Assembly (NCBI GenBank): GCA_037043235.1
Contig: JAWRVZ010000004.1
Location: 6,041,501 to 6,105,500, forward strand
DNA: 64,000 bases
Direction: 5' to 3'
Source: Rhodeus uyekii
Taxonomy: Eukaryota > Chordata > Actinopteri > Cypriniformes > Acheilognathidae
Part shown: positions 37,526 through 47,660 of the stretch, one piece after another
Numbering within the stretch: position 1 is the stretch's first letter
Layout of the letters: every line of letters begins with the position of its first letter
Position numbers and translations under genes: made by a program
Notes under the pieces: generated by a model
The model's input: the letters and a program-made list of their open reading frames with translations, nothing else
Databases searched by the model: none
What the model was told of the DNA's origin: nothing

Positions 37526-39594
37526 ATGTAATGTGCAGTGTGAAAAAATAATTTGGAGATTTTGGCTAAAGATTACTTTTGACAGTGTTATTAAATTATT
37601 AATAAAATTAAAGATTAATTAGATAATGGCAAGGTTAATCTAATAGATCTCGTAATTCTCATGAGAATTAACAATTACAAATACAACACTAACATGTTGA
37701 TAAATATTATTTAACAAAAACAACCCCACTAATATTGGCAGATAACTGATTTCATAGGTACAGACATATTGATCAGTTTCTTTACAAATCTTCATGAAAA
37801 AGAAGTAGTGAAGTCCAAATTGTAAATAAATTGCTCTTGAGTCAAATCGTCAATTAATTGCTTGATCTGGTTCTCAAATTCAGTCTGAAAGATAGATTTA
37901 TGGATCAGACTGATACGGTTCTCAAGTTCAACTCACTAACTCAATGATTTGATCAGTTAACAGTTCACTGGAGGGGAAGATTATTAGAGGAAAATTACTA
38001 ACTTGACTTCAGAAGAATTGGAATACAGCAAATTTGATAGATGGATATGAAGAGAGACATAATTAAAAAAAAACAAAACTCTGTTATATAAACTAACATT
38101 ACTTTGATCTCTAATGAATTCCTCCCACGATCAAGTTTTTCTTTAAATAAACTTTATACGCCACAATGAGAGAAATAAATAGTCTCGGAGGAAGCCAAGC
38201 TGTGCTGTGGAGTGGTTCGACTGAATTCTGTACTCTGCTGTTTCCCAGTGTTCTCACCTCTAATTTGGCTGTGCTTGTTAGCAACAAAATGAGATGAGCC
38301 ATGCATCCCAGATGCATCCATAAATAAACATGAACACACAAGAGGATCCCATTCCTATTTGAATAGCAGATGTGGTGCGGATAGAGAGCCGAATGTGTAT
38401 GTTCTTCTGTGAGTCTGTCCTCTCTCTCTCTGTCTCACTCCTGCAATACATAATGGCACTAAAGTTCTCAGAGCTTAGACGCACCTTTGTGAGATTATAA
38501 ACCAGGCGATAGAGGCAGTGTTGGCTGATTTGAGGAGAGGCTGATAGTTTATTGATCGATCTAACACTTGATACTTCAAAAGAAACCAATCCAGATCAGA
38601 TTACTATCACAAAAGTATTACGCAAGTATGTGTTTTTTTTCACTGACAATTTTAGGGTTCTTAGATTTTTTGACAAATTAATTTCCATGACGCTTTCAGT
38701 CATTCCTATTTACTGTATTGAATTTGATTAAACGCTAGTGTACAAATGGCTCCTCAACAGACAGACTTCATAAAAGTTAAATTCAACTGTTTACAAAAAA
38801 GAACAATATCAAAACAATTACATATTTAGAACAGAGCAATTGCTTTTGGCCTGGAAAGCACTATCATCTGAAATTTTACTCCATGGAATTCCATGCATGT
38901 AGCTTCCATGTGGTATGCATTATAAGATGTTTTTTTTTTTTTTAACAGTAAGAGTGATGTTTGTGTCCAACGTTCTCATGTCCTACATGGTTGAGATCAG
39001 TGTGTAGTTCAACTAATAAATGTGCTAAAAAAGCATCAGAATTCACATATAATTCCAAAAGGTAAAAAATAGCCATACAATATGCATGTTTGTTTTAAGG
39101 GTTTACGTCATTTACCACTCCCAAAGAAAGTTGTCTTTAAATTTGTTTAACAACAGTTGATTTATTCCAAGGTCAGTCTCAATTCTGATTGGCTGGAAGG
39201 CGCAATGAGACCGTTTAATGCACAGGTAGTTCCTAGTCAGTTTAATCACTATTCTATATTAATGCACTGTTTTCATTGTACTCTCAGAGACTGGAGATCG
39301 TGCTGCGCACACAGAAACTTGTCATCGACACTGCCCTGTTACTTTTAGCTACATTATACATTCTCAGCAACGAGCATCGGAATTTTGAAGTAATTAAGCT
39401 TCATTGTTAATAAAGAGACGCTGGACAGACTCTCTCAATTTTGATAATTAATTCAAATAAATACTATGATTCATTCATTCAAATAAAGGTAATCTTATGG
39501 ACTGCTTTATCTCTATGTCTGATTGAAGGCAGAATGCTAGATCTAATGAGCCTTCCGATCAAATATCGAATATAATCTCACAGCAATTCCTACC

Positions 39595-40401
39595 AGTGCT
39601 GGGGCTAATGTATTACAAGTAAAGTAAGTAACTAGTTTTAAGTAAGTAGTAACTAAATTTACAACAAAATATCTGAGTTACTTTTTCAAATAAGTAACGC
39701 AAGTTACTTTGTGTTCCCATTTATTGACTGACAGTCTCCTGAACTAGTGTTGATAGAAATTGGAAGTGTGTGAACTGGGAGCACTCGGAACAGGGAACAT
39801 CCACATAACAGTGACAATATCCGACAAAGACAAGGGAAACACGAGAGGGTTTTATACAAGACGAGATGGGTAACAGCTGACAGGACTAACAAGATAAGTG
39901 ATTAGACACGGACAAGTGCGTGAAGGACATGGAAGATACATAGAAGGGACCCGGATGTGAGCAACGGGACAAGACTGTGACAGCAGTATTCCTCAAAATG
40001 AATAAAATCAGGGAAATGCAGAATCATAATATTACGTGAACCTCCAATAATTAAATATGTTTAATAAAACAAATATTTGTACGCATTTAATCACACTTTA
40101 TTGACCAATAAATTTGCGGTTGACCTTCAATGATTCAGTTAAACCATAAGCAAAAATTACTTTAGTTTTTAGTATTTTTTGGTGTGAAAAGGCTTTTACA
40201 TTTGCCCCAAAATATAACTTTTTTGTTAAAAAATGTATTATTATTATTATTAAAAAAAACAATCAAACAAACAACCCCAGCCCAGATAATACAAAAAGTA
40301 ACATTACTTTTCTTAAAAAGTAACATTATTAGTTACTTTTTATGGGAGAAATATTGTAATATTGTAATGCATTACTTTACAAAATAACTTTCCCCAGCAC
40401 T
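39595..40401. mobile_element. MITE with AGTGCTGGGG ends, split by an LTR
   Basis: Perfect 10-bp inverted ends, AGTGCTGGGG at 39595-39604 and CCCCAGCACT at 40392-40401. The inner flanks carry the repeated AAGTAACT / AGTTACTTT motifs typical of this fish repeat. An LTR occupies about 39720-39982. Confidence 0.65.
39720..39982 (-). mobile_element. LTR inserted in a MITE
   Basis: Ends AAGACTGTGACA like the LTR at 7313-7652 and contains GGGTAACAGCTGACAGGAC and GAGGGTTTTATACAAG (TATA-like on the minus strand). Its left end is unclear. It lies inside the repeat at 39595-40401. Confidence 0.6.
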
Positions 40402-41104
40402 ATCGTATTTTACAAGGTGACTAATTTGTATGACCTAACTTGTACGGTTTGTCTAGACTCCAGTTATGGGTAGTTTTACGGCAGGGTTTGGGGTGGTCAT
40501 TCCTAGTGACGTTTTTAGAAAAATCGTATGAATAGTCGTGAAATAATTCAAGAATATTGCTACCAGACACAGCCATACCTGAAGATCACCCATCATCCAT
40601 TGAATTCAGTACTTTGAAAGAAGGCCAACGAGGTTTTAGACACAGATTTTCCTTCAGAACTATTATTCATCAACAAAACACTATACAGGGCTACACATGC
40701 ACACAATCAGTTAAGCCGTACTGATTCTCAAACGATGCGTTTGAGCGTAGTAAGATTCCTGAATATATTACTAATAGATCCAGTCTTTTTAGTGAATCAA
40801 AAACAGACTGTTGATTTCTTGGGATCGGACTCTTTTCAGTGCAGTCAGGGTTCTCAAATGAATGACTCTGATGATCTGATTATTTTTGCTGTGAGTTAAA
40901 CTAACTGCTGAATAACAAGTTCTTAATTTTTAATGCACGCTAAACATGCACATTGTTTTTTTTTATTTATTAGCTTTTTTTATTTCTCATCTCCTTCCTT
41001 AAAAAAATATATATATTTAAAGCTCACACTTTCACTTAAAGCACCATTTGATTTGTCAACAAATATTAAAAACGTTAAATTCCTTACAATTCTCATTAAA
41101 GGTA

Positions 41105-41376
41105 TAGTTCACCCAAAAGTGAAAACCATGCCATCAATTACTCACCCTCAAATTGTTCCAAACCTGTGTGAATTCCTTTCTTCTGTTGAAGAAAAAAGAT
41201 GATATTTTAAAGAATGTTCATAACCAGACAGTAGCCATTGACAACTGTTTGATTACCAATATTCATGAAAAATATCTTATTTTGTGCTCAACAGAAGAAA
41301 GAAACTCATACAGGTTTGGAAGAGCTTGAGGCGAGTATCTTAACTGATGGCAAAATGTTCATTTTGTTGGTCAACT
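41105..41376. mobile_element. Foldback MITE
   Basis: Ends AGTTCACCCAAAAGTGAAAA and TCATTTTGTTGGTCAACT-type are inverted copies. The two halves repeat ATTGTTCCAAACCTGTGTGA and TTTCTTCTGTTG in opposite senses, so the element can fold on itself. Known as a very abundant cyprinid repeat. No coding capacity. Confidence 0.72.
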
Positions 41377-41383
41377 CTCCCTT

Positions 41384-41542
41384 TCCTGTAGCTCAAGCAG
41401 TAGAGCGTTGGTGCTTGCAACTGCAAGGTCATGGGTTCGATTGCAAGGGAAAGCAAGAACTAAATAGAATGGCAATGTGTTTCTTGAAAGCAATGTAAGT
41501 CGCTTTGGATAAAAGCGTCTGCCAAATGGATAAATGTAAATG
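41384..41542 (+). mobile_element. tRNA-derived SINE
   Basis: The head is tRNA-like, with box A TAGCTCAAGCAGTAG (41389-41403) and box B GGGTTCGATTGC (41433-41444) as a polymerase III promoter. The tail is AAGTCGCTTTGGATAAAAGC, then GTCTGCCAAATGGATAAATG. It lies next to a foldback MITE. Confidence 0.8.
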
Positions 41543-41722
41543 ATGTTGCCAGGTTTCGTGTGTAACATGCGCTCCTTGCTTTTCGTATTTAATATAATTC
41601 ATAATCAATAAAGATATCTCTCATATATAATTTACGTGATTTGGAATCTCGAATAAAACTTGGGCTTATAGTTTAACTTTGAATAATCTTGCGGCTACTG
41701 TAGCCATAATGAATCAACTCAC

Positions 41723-42170
41723 CGAGTAACCGCGATGAGCTCCTGTTCACTGTATTCCGAGTGCAAATTACTGAAGACGTGAGAATTTACTCCATATTCA
41801 ATGACAGGATGAACCTCTGCACCTCTAACCCCCTAATGTCGTCGGCAACATCTTTCCTGATAACGTTCTGTCACTTTTAGTACCAAACAAATGCCCTCTA
41901 AATCGAAGACTGTGTGGAGACGGTCAGGAGACCGAGATTATTTCCCTCTCGTGCACAGAGCCGCTCCTCGTATTCCCGCAATTAGTCCACGAATCACCGC
42001 GCTCCGGCTTATCCACTGCACAAGTGCCCCGTGATCGGTTCCGACCAGCAGAGTGATCCAGAAGACGGTTGGTTAGGTTTTTATGATGCGTATCTCCTCC
42101 TCCAGCACTCGCTCAGTGGATGAAATGCGCAGTTGTGGTACCTAACATGCTGCTGCACCTCTAGCTGACA
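41723..42170 (-). promoter_or_regulatory. Candidate contactin promoter and non-coding first exon
   Basis: This block is GC-richer and free of recognised repeats, unlike its surroundings. On the minus strand it ends at a strong donor (TACTCG then GTGAGT) at 41723/41722. A TATA-like CATAAAAACC lies near 42078-42086, which would place a start near 42050 and an exon of about 330 bases. The gene needs an upstream exon because the signal-peptide exon has its own splice acceptor. Contactin genes usually have non-coding first exons. There is no direct transcript evidence, so the start and the link are inference. Confidence 0.45.
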
Positions 42171-44167
42171 GTGTCTCTCTAAGCACGCCCCAAATTCAAT
42201 GAGCAAAGTACCTCAAAGGGATTACTTTTTTATCTGATAGTGATCATTTGCATTACTTGTCTAACGCTTAACCTCTCATTGTCATTTCTGGTTTGTAATT
42301 TAAAGATGGAATGTCATAAATTGGACCCTTAAGAATTTGTAATTGCAATCCTGAAATATTAGAACTGTTATAACATAACAGCTCAGCTTTAATTCCCCTT
42401 TGCCTATATTTGCATAAAGCTTATCTATGTGTGCTGTGCTGAGATATGACAAGGGCAGCTCGGGATAAACTTAAGAAGATTCATTTGTTCCACGAAAACG
42501 TTCTCCCTGAAGCAGTTTTGGTTTGTCACATGTTTTACTCTTGTGAATATTTCTCAGGGCAGGTTTATTTTTGAATATCAAATATAGGGACAAAGCCTAA
42601 AGTCTTGGTTACAAAACAAAATTAGTTAAACCATGAAAAGAAACAAGATATAATATAACAAATTATATATAAACAAGGTTACAATATAACAAAACAGCCA
42701 CCAAAAAATATCAAGCCAATGTTTTGCCCAACAGAAAGTAATTACTTTAATTAATAAAGATAATTTACCAATAAAACTACATGTAGCCTAACTTGCCCCA
42801 ACAAAATCTTAAGATGTAATTTTGTATCAATTTGGTTAAACAACTATAGAAATAAGATGATGTTGAAATTCTTTAATTAATATAATTTACTGAAAGATTG
42901 TTTTGAAACCAACATACAAAGCCACAGCTATAGAGAAAACATGCAGCTGGACATATAGCCATTGTGAACTTCCATGTGAGACAAATAGCCCCAGTCTCCC
43001 ATGATTTAAACTGACGAGGAAGCCAGTGAATGTCAGATAACCCTACTATTCCAGGTCATTTGAAATTCAGCTACAAAACAGCACACCCTACTGCTGAATG
43101 CCACCATAACACAGTGCCTTTTCCTCTTTTGAACCATGCACAACCTTTGTCCTTCAATGTTGTGCACCGCTGAAAAAAATAGCTTAATCCAGCCTGAGGT
43201 GGTATGCTGGTTCCAGCTGGGTAATATCTGTTGTCCTCCCTGGTTTGATGGCTTTGGAGGATTTTGGCCACTTTGACAGGCTGAGAGACCAGCGAACCAA
43301 ACTTAAGCCAACTAACCATTGTTTCAGTACAGTAATACCTCGTTTTACGAGTGACTTTGTATAAGAGCAAACCGGTGTTTCCCTCACCCATGCACATTTT
43401 TATGTGGAAAAGTCCTAACGCTCTGCATCTTTGCGCGCATTTTCACTCGAAATATCATAACGACTGCTCTCACAAAGCCTATCACCCCTTCACTCGTTCA
43501 TTCTCTCAGCGTCGCTTAGTTTGGTTGCATCATTCACCACAGTGATACTTTTATAAGTGATTAACAGCGGTTTTACCTCGTGTTGTTAACATTAATTGTG
43601 ATTGCTATAGTTCACGTAGTGAAATATATATGTACAGTACAGTATATAGACAATGGCCCCCAAGATGAGTAAGAAAGGAGGTATGAAAATCTCCCTGTAA
43701 GCAGTAAAACCTGCTCCTCTCGTCTCCTTCACGCCAGCAGCGACACTACTCAAAGGTAAAGTGCGAGTTACAGTAAATTGTCAATTATTAACTAGTATTT
43801 AAATGAGATCTTAATGGTTATAATTTTAACTGTAATTAATAGGGTAAAAAAATTACTGTACAGTCTTGAGTTAGAATCAAGTTCGTCTTAAGTCTGAGTG
43901 CAAGGCCTTACTTTCTAAAGGGTTGGCATGTCCAGTTTATTCGCATCCAAATTAAATGGACTTGTGTCTGAGTCTGGTCTTGTCCAGATTCAATTACTAC
44001 AACAATGCAATTTGGTTCCTGCTGCAATCATCGTTTCATCTGTTCATCTTTTAGCTGCTATTGTAAATTCCATTTAGAATTTAACCAAGTACTGCTCGTA
44101 TAGTCTTTGTAAAAAAATATTTAAAGGTTAACTGGAAATACCTCCGTGGTTTTTTCAGAGCAAACAA
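42171..44167. other. Upstream intergenic DNA
   Basis: Holds the repeat at 43170 and, right after it, a Tigger-like end (TACAGTAATACCTCGTTTTA at about 43329). ATGGCCCCCAAGATGAGTAA at 43652 may be the start of a lost pogo-type transposase, but no further similarity follows. Otherwise nothing recognised. Confidence 0.45.
43170..43330. repeat. Dispersed repeat (GCTGGTTCCAGCTGG type)
   Basis: TGAGGTGGTATGCTGGTTCC, GGATTTTGGCCACTTTGACA and GCTGAGAGACCAGC are inverted around the middle, as in a common fish MITE. The open frame over it is accidental. Confidence 0.5.
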
Positions 44168-44477
44168 AACGTCTCGGGTTACTTATGTAACCCTGGTTCC
44201 CTGAGGGGAACGAGACGCTGTGTCTTGGCCTCAGCTCCGGGCGCATCCGGGCCCGCTTCAGGCATTCATGGCTGACGCGCCCCGGTTTCAGACGCGCTTT
44301 ATGCTCTTCCTCATGACGTCACCGGCTGCGGCCGGCAGTGACGCATTTACACGCGTTCGCTTCTCATTGGTTGCATAGATCTTCACGTGACTCACGCAAG
44401 GCTATTTCCCCTAGTGCTTCGACACAGCGTCTCGTTCCCCTCAGGGAACCAGGGTTACATAAGTAACCCGAGACGTT
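44168..44477. repeat. DIRS end unit with perfect 57-bp inverted ends
   Basis: Arms at 44168-44224 and 44421-44477 are perfect reverse complements over 57 bases (AACGTCTCGGGTTACTTATG to AGACGCTGTGTC). Each arm contains smaller palindromes, GGTTACTTATGTAACC and TTCCCTGAGGGGAA. The 196-base spacer matches the leader at the far end of the element. This resembles the internal complementary region of DIRS elements, thought to template circle formation. Alternatively it is a separate short element next to which the DIRS integrated. Related units occur at about 2840-3045 and 28297-28600. Confidence 0.8.
44261..44428 (+). repeat. 168-bp direct repeat within DIRS, left copy
   Basis: Nearly identical to 49094-49261: I see only a difference at the CATTCATGG/CATTCAGAG site near the left end. 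It contains the TGACGTCA and CCAAT-type motifs. The near identity argues for a young insertion or ongoing homogenisation. Confidence 0.85.
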
Positions 44478-44518
44478 CCCTTTCAGGGAACTCGAGCTGT
44501 GTCGAAGCACTAGGGGAA
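44475..44518 (+). repeat. DIRS 44-bp inverted repeat, recombinase side
   Basis: Begins GTTCCCTTTCAGGG and ends AGCACTAGGGGAA. It is the perfect reverse complement of 49239-49282. Its first three bases overlap the end of the adjoining 57-bp repeat. It lies about 50 bases past the recombinase stop codon. Confidence 0.9.
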
Positions 44519-44568
44519 CGCTATGCCAACGCCACCTCAGCGAGGTCAGCATCCGGGTGTGTCCCAGC

Positions 44569-45723
44569 TCACTGAGAGAGCACCCTGGTTCCCGGGGCGG
44601 CATCGAGGTCTAGCTGGTAGAACCTCATGAATGTGTGCGGCGAGGACCAGCCAGCCGCAGCACAAACGTCAGGCAAGGAGACTCCGGAGAGGAGAGCCTT
44701 GGATGCCGCCATGCTCCTAGTGGAGTGGGCTCGGACCCTCAAAGGAGAAGCATGTCCGGCCGACTCATAAGCTAGACAGATAGCCTCGACTATCCACCTG
44801 CTCAGAGTTTGCTTGGAAGCTGGGGCACCCTCGGGGGCCCCAAAGCAAACGAACAGCTGGTCCGACTTACGCCACGTGGCAGTCTTGTGAACGTAAGCGT
44901 CCAGTGCTCGCACTGGACAGACCTTGTTCTTGTGCTCCTGCTCATGATCGTCAAATGGGGGAGGGCAGAAGGCCTGCAGCGTGACAGACCGAGCCACATT
45001 AGTGGGAACCTTGGGGACGTAGCCCGGCCTCGGGTGGAGGAAAGCTTTCGCCATCCCGGGCGCAAACTCAAGACATGATGGGGCCACTGAGAGGGCCTGA
45101 AGGTCCCCGACCCTCTTAAGCGAAGTGATAGCCAGCAAAAGAAGGGTTTTTAGCGAGAGGTACTTAATAGAGATACCCTCTAGAGGTTCAAAGGGTGGCT
45201 GGGACAAGCCTAGGAGTACCATGGACAAGTCCCAGGCAGGCACCCTGGTCTGTGCCGCAGGTCTCAGCCTTAATGTACCACGGAGGAAACGAGTGACTAG
45301 GGGGTCCCTGCCCAAGGACACCCCACCCAGAGGTACGTGGCAAGCCGCTATAGCAGCCACGTAGACCTTCAAGGTGGAGGGGGACAGCCCTGCCACAAAT
45401 CTTTCTTGCAGGAACTCCAGTACTTTGCCAATTTGGCAGGTTACTGGGTTCAGCTGCCTTTCACTACACCAAGAAGTGAAGAGCTTCCACTTCAAGGCGT
45501 AGAGTTTCCTCGTGGAGGGAGCTCTGGACTGCAGGATGGTCTCAACAACCTCGGCTGAGAGACCGGCCTCTATGAGCTGGGCCCCCTCAGGGGCCAGACC
45601 CACAGTTTCAACGGCCCTGGTTGCGGGTGAAGAATGCAACCTTCCGCCTGGGACAGAAGGTCCCTCCTGATCGGGATCTCCCAGGGGACCCCGTCGAGGA
45701 GGGACACAAGGTCCGCGAACCAT
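44569..45723 (-). CDS. DIRS tyrosine recombinase
   Basis: A 384-residue protein from the ATG at 45723; the frame is open upstream to 47421, but that part is the shadow of the RT gene. An N-terminal DNA-binding core domain (about 60-150, starting SRAPSTRKLYALKWKLF) precedes the catalytic domain. Catalytic residues seen: R204 in LKRVGDLQAL, H333-x-x-R336 in RAHSTRS, W359 in GWSSPHTF, and the nucleophile Y369 in FMRFY. It would integrate the circular DNA form of the element by strand exchange in place of a DDE integrase. The start overlaps the end of the RT gene in another frame, the usual DIRS arrangement, which needs reinitiation or splicing for expression. The frame is complete and looks functional. 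Confidence 0.92.
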   Translation of the reverse strand: MVRGPCVPPRRGPLGDPDQEGPSVPGGRLHSSPATRAVETVGLAPEGAQLIEAGLSAEVVETILQSRAPSTRKLYALKWKLFTSWCSERQLNPVTCQIGKVLEFLQERFVAGLSPSTLKVYVAAIAACHVPLGGVSLGRDPLVTRFLRGTLRLRPAAQTRVPAWDLSMVLLGLSQPPFEPLEGISIKYLSLKTLLLLAITSLKRVGDLQALSVAPSCLEFAPGMAKAFLHPRPGYVPKVPTNVARSVTLQAFCPPPFDDHEQEHKNKVCPVRALDAYVHKTATWRKSDQLFVCFGAPEGAPASKQTLSRWIVEAICLAYESAGHASPLRVRAHSTRSMAASKALLSGVSLPDVCAAAGWSSPHTFMRFYQLDLDAAPGTRVLSQ

Positions 45724-47561
45724 ATTCTGGACGGCCAGTGGGGGGCCACTAGCGTGAGACGGACCTTGTCCCGGCGAACCTTGGCCAGAACTCCCGGGAG
45801 CAGAGCGATCGGGGGAAAAGCATACAGGCGTAACCTCGGCCATGCCTGCGTCACGGCATCCCGCCCCAGAGGCGCTGGATGTGTGAGTGAAAACCACAGA
45901 GGGCAATGGGAGTTTTCTACCGAGGCAAACAGGTCGACCTGTGCCTTTCCGAACCTTTCCCAAATTTGCTCCACCACCTCGGGGTGGAGTCGCCATTCCC
46001 CTGGTCTCGCCCCCTGTCTCGACAGGGCGTCTGCTCCCACATTCTGGACCCCCGGGATGTAAGCCGCCCGGATGGAGAGCAGCTTTCCCTGGGCCCAGAG
46101 GAGGATCTGTCGCGCCATCTTGTAAAGTGGTCGCGAACGCAGACCCCCCTGGTGATTGATATACGCAACCGCAGTCATGCTGTCGGTGAAAACAGTGACA
46201 TGGTGGTCGCGAAGGTCCGGTAGGAACGCACGGAGTGCTTTGCGGATCGCCAGTAACTCTAACATGTTTATGTGCCAGGTTTGGTGCCGACTGTTCCATA
46301 GACCTTGTGAGGAGCGGTCTCTCAAGACCGCCCCCCAGCCCGAGAGGGAGGCATCTGTCGAGAGAGAGACTCTCCGAGCCAGAGCCCCTAGCACTGGGCC
46401 TTGAGACAGAAACCAAGGATTCTTCCACATACTCAAGGCGCGTAGGCATCGCCCCGTGACCTTGATAATGCGAAGCGGGTTCCCTTTCGGGGAAAACCCC
46501 TTGGTCTTTAGCCACCACTGCAGGGGTCTCATGTGCAGCAGGCCCAACGGGATGACGCAGGAAGCCGCTGCCATGAGCCCTAACACCCTCTGGAAGTGTC
46601 TGACAGTGAGTGGCTGGCCTAACTTGATGCTCTTGACGGCTGAACAGATAACTTGGATGCGCCCGGGGGAAAGCCGGGCCGACATCGCTACTGAGTCCCA
46701 GACGACTCCCAAGAAGGTGGTTCTCTGAGCAGGAGAAAGGACACTCTTCTTGGCGTTCAGCCTCAACCCCAGCTTCTTTATGTGTGCGAGCACTACATCT
46801 CGATGTTGCTCCGCCAACTGCGGCGACTGGGCCAGAATAAGCCAGTCGTCTATATAGTTTAAGACACGGATGCCCCGTGACCGCAGGGGAGCTAGAGCAG
46901 CGTCCACGACTTTCGTAAACGTGCGGGGTGAGAGCGCTAGGCCGAAAGGAAGCACCCGATACTGGTACGCCTTTCCCCCAAAGGCGAACCTCAGGAACTT
47001 CCTGTGTTGCGGAAGGATGGAGACATGGAAATAAGCGTCCTTGAGGTCGACTGTGACAAACCAATCCTCGGATCTGATCTGCACTACGATCTGTTTGAGC
47101 GTTAGCATTTTGAACTTTAGACGCTTGACCGCACGATTCAAGAGACGTAAATCCAGAATGGGCCGCAACCCTCCATCCTTCTTTGGAACTATGAAGTACC
47201 GGCTGTAGAACCCGGACTTGCTCTCTGCGAGGGGTACATACTCGATGGCCCCTTTCGCCAGCAAAGTGTCTACTTCTTGTTCCATGACCAGAGCCTGCTG
47301 AGGGCCTACAGCAGACTGTAGGACCCCCGAGAACTGGGGTGGTGAGACCCCGAACTGAATGGCGTACCCTAAGGTGACCGTGCGCAGGACCCACTGAGAG
47401 ATACCGGGTAGCCGTGACCACGCATCCCGGAATTCTACTAGGGGAACCAGCCTCCCGGGGCTGGCCTCTGGTGCTGATGGCATGTCCACCACTGGGCCGG
47501 GATTTCCGGATTCCCGGGTGGAGTGCTCTAGGACCCTCCTCAGAGGGGGTGGTTTTCCCAT
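45570..47561 (-). CDS. DIRS reverse transcriptase / RNase H with methyltransferase-like C-terminal region
   Basis: A 663-residue open frame from the ATG at 47561. It copies the element's RNA into DNA. RT motifs seen: FIVPKKDGGLRPILDLRLLN (about 123-142), VDLKDAYFHV (171-180), LPFGLALSPRTF (204-215), and the catalytic YIDD (236-239). RNase H follows with D403 in STDAS, E435 in MLEL, D460 in FTDSM and D511 in GADALSR. Residues about 528-620 (QVDLFAS, CPLWFSL, YAFPP, LVAPHWP) match the place and style of the DAM-like methyltransferase domain described in DIRS elements; activity is not shown by sequence. It lies in the same frame as gag, beyond two stop codons, and overlaps the recombinase gene by about 150 bases. 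No internal stop. Confidence 0.92.
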   Translation of the reverse strand: MGKPPPLRRVLEHSTRESGNPGPVVDMPSAPEASPGRLVPLVEFRDAWSRLPGISQWVLRTVTLGYAIQFGVSPPQFSGVLQSAVGPQQALVMEQEVDTLLAKGAIEYVPLAESKSGFYSRYFIVPKKDGGLRPILDLRLLNRAVKRLKFKMLTLKQIVVQIRSEDWFVTVDLKDAYFHVSILPQHRKFLRFAFGGKAYQYRVLPFGLALSPRTFTKVVDAALAPLRSRGIRVLNYIDDWLILAQSPQLAEQHRDVVLAHIKKLGLRLNAKKSVLSPAQRTTFLGVVWDSVAMSARLSPGRIQVICSAVKSIKLGQPLTVRHFQRVLGLMAAASCVIPLGLLHMRPLQWWLKTKGFSPKGNPLRIIKVTGRCLRALSMWKNPWFLSQGPVLGALARRVSLSTDASLSGWGAVLRDRSSQGLWNSRHQTWHINMLELLAIRKALRAFLPDLRDHHVTVFTDSMTAVAYINHQGGLRSRPLYKMARQILLWAQGKLLSIRAAYIPGVQNVGADALSRQGARPGEWRLHPEVVEQIWERFGKAQVDLFASVENSHCPLWFSLTHPAPLGRDAVTQAWPRLRLYAFPPIALLPGVLAKVRRDKVRLTLVAPHWPSRIWFADLVSLLDGVPWEIPIRRDLLSQAEGCILHPQPGPLKLWVWPLRGPSS

Positions 47562-47660
47562 GGCGGGCTGACTGGTCAGCTGCTCCAGGGATACACCACC
47601 TTGTTGCGGCTTGGCGTCAGGGCCGCTTGCTCTTAGCCTTCTTAGCGCTCAGGACAGCCC

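Larger units (their letters stand above)
29175..41722 (-). other. cntn3: Candidate first contactin intron (12.5 kb)
   Basis: Contains the hAT fragment, LTR pieces, MITEs, the SINE and the C28 tract listed separately. 29500-30250 and 30560-32000 show no recognised repeat and are moderately GC-rich in parts (30900-31300). 37530-39590 holds only AT-rich DNA and a CT-rich bit near 38415. Confidence 0.45.

Noticed and set aside
43652..43690. Start of a pogo/Tigger transposase (ATGGCCCCCAAGATGAGTAA)
   Set aside because: Only the first dozen codons look right and a stop follows; too short to call.
44569..45723. Tyrosine recombinase as sign of bacterial or phage contamination
   Set aside because: It is linked to an RT/RNase H gene and gag in one element with relatives elsewhere in the same introns, so it belongs to a DIRS retroelement.
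45724..47421. Long open frame upstream of the recombinase domain, in frame with it
   Set aside because: It overlaps the RT gene in another frame, has no known domain and an odd composition (G, R, S, P). I treat it as the shadow of the GC-rich RT gene and start the recombinase at 45723.
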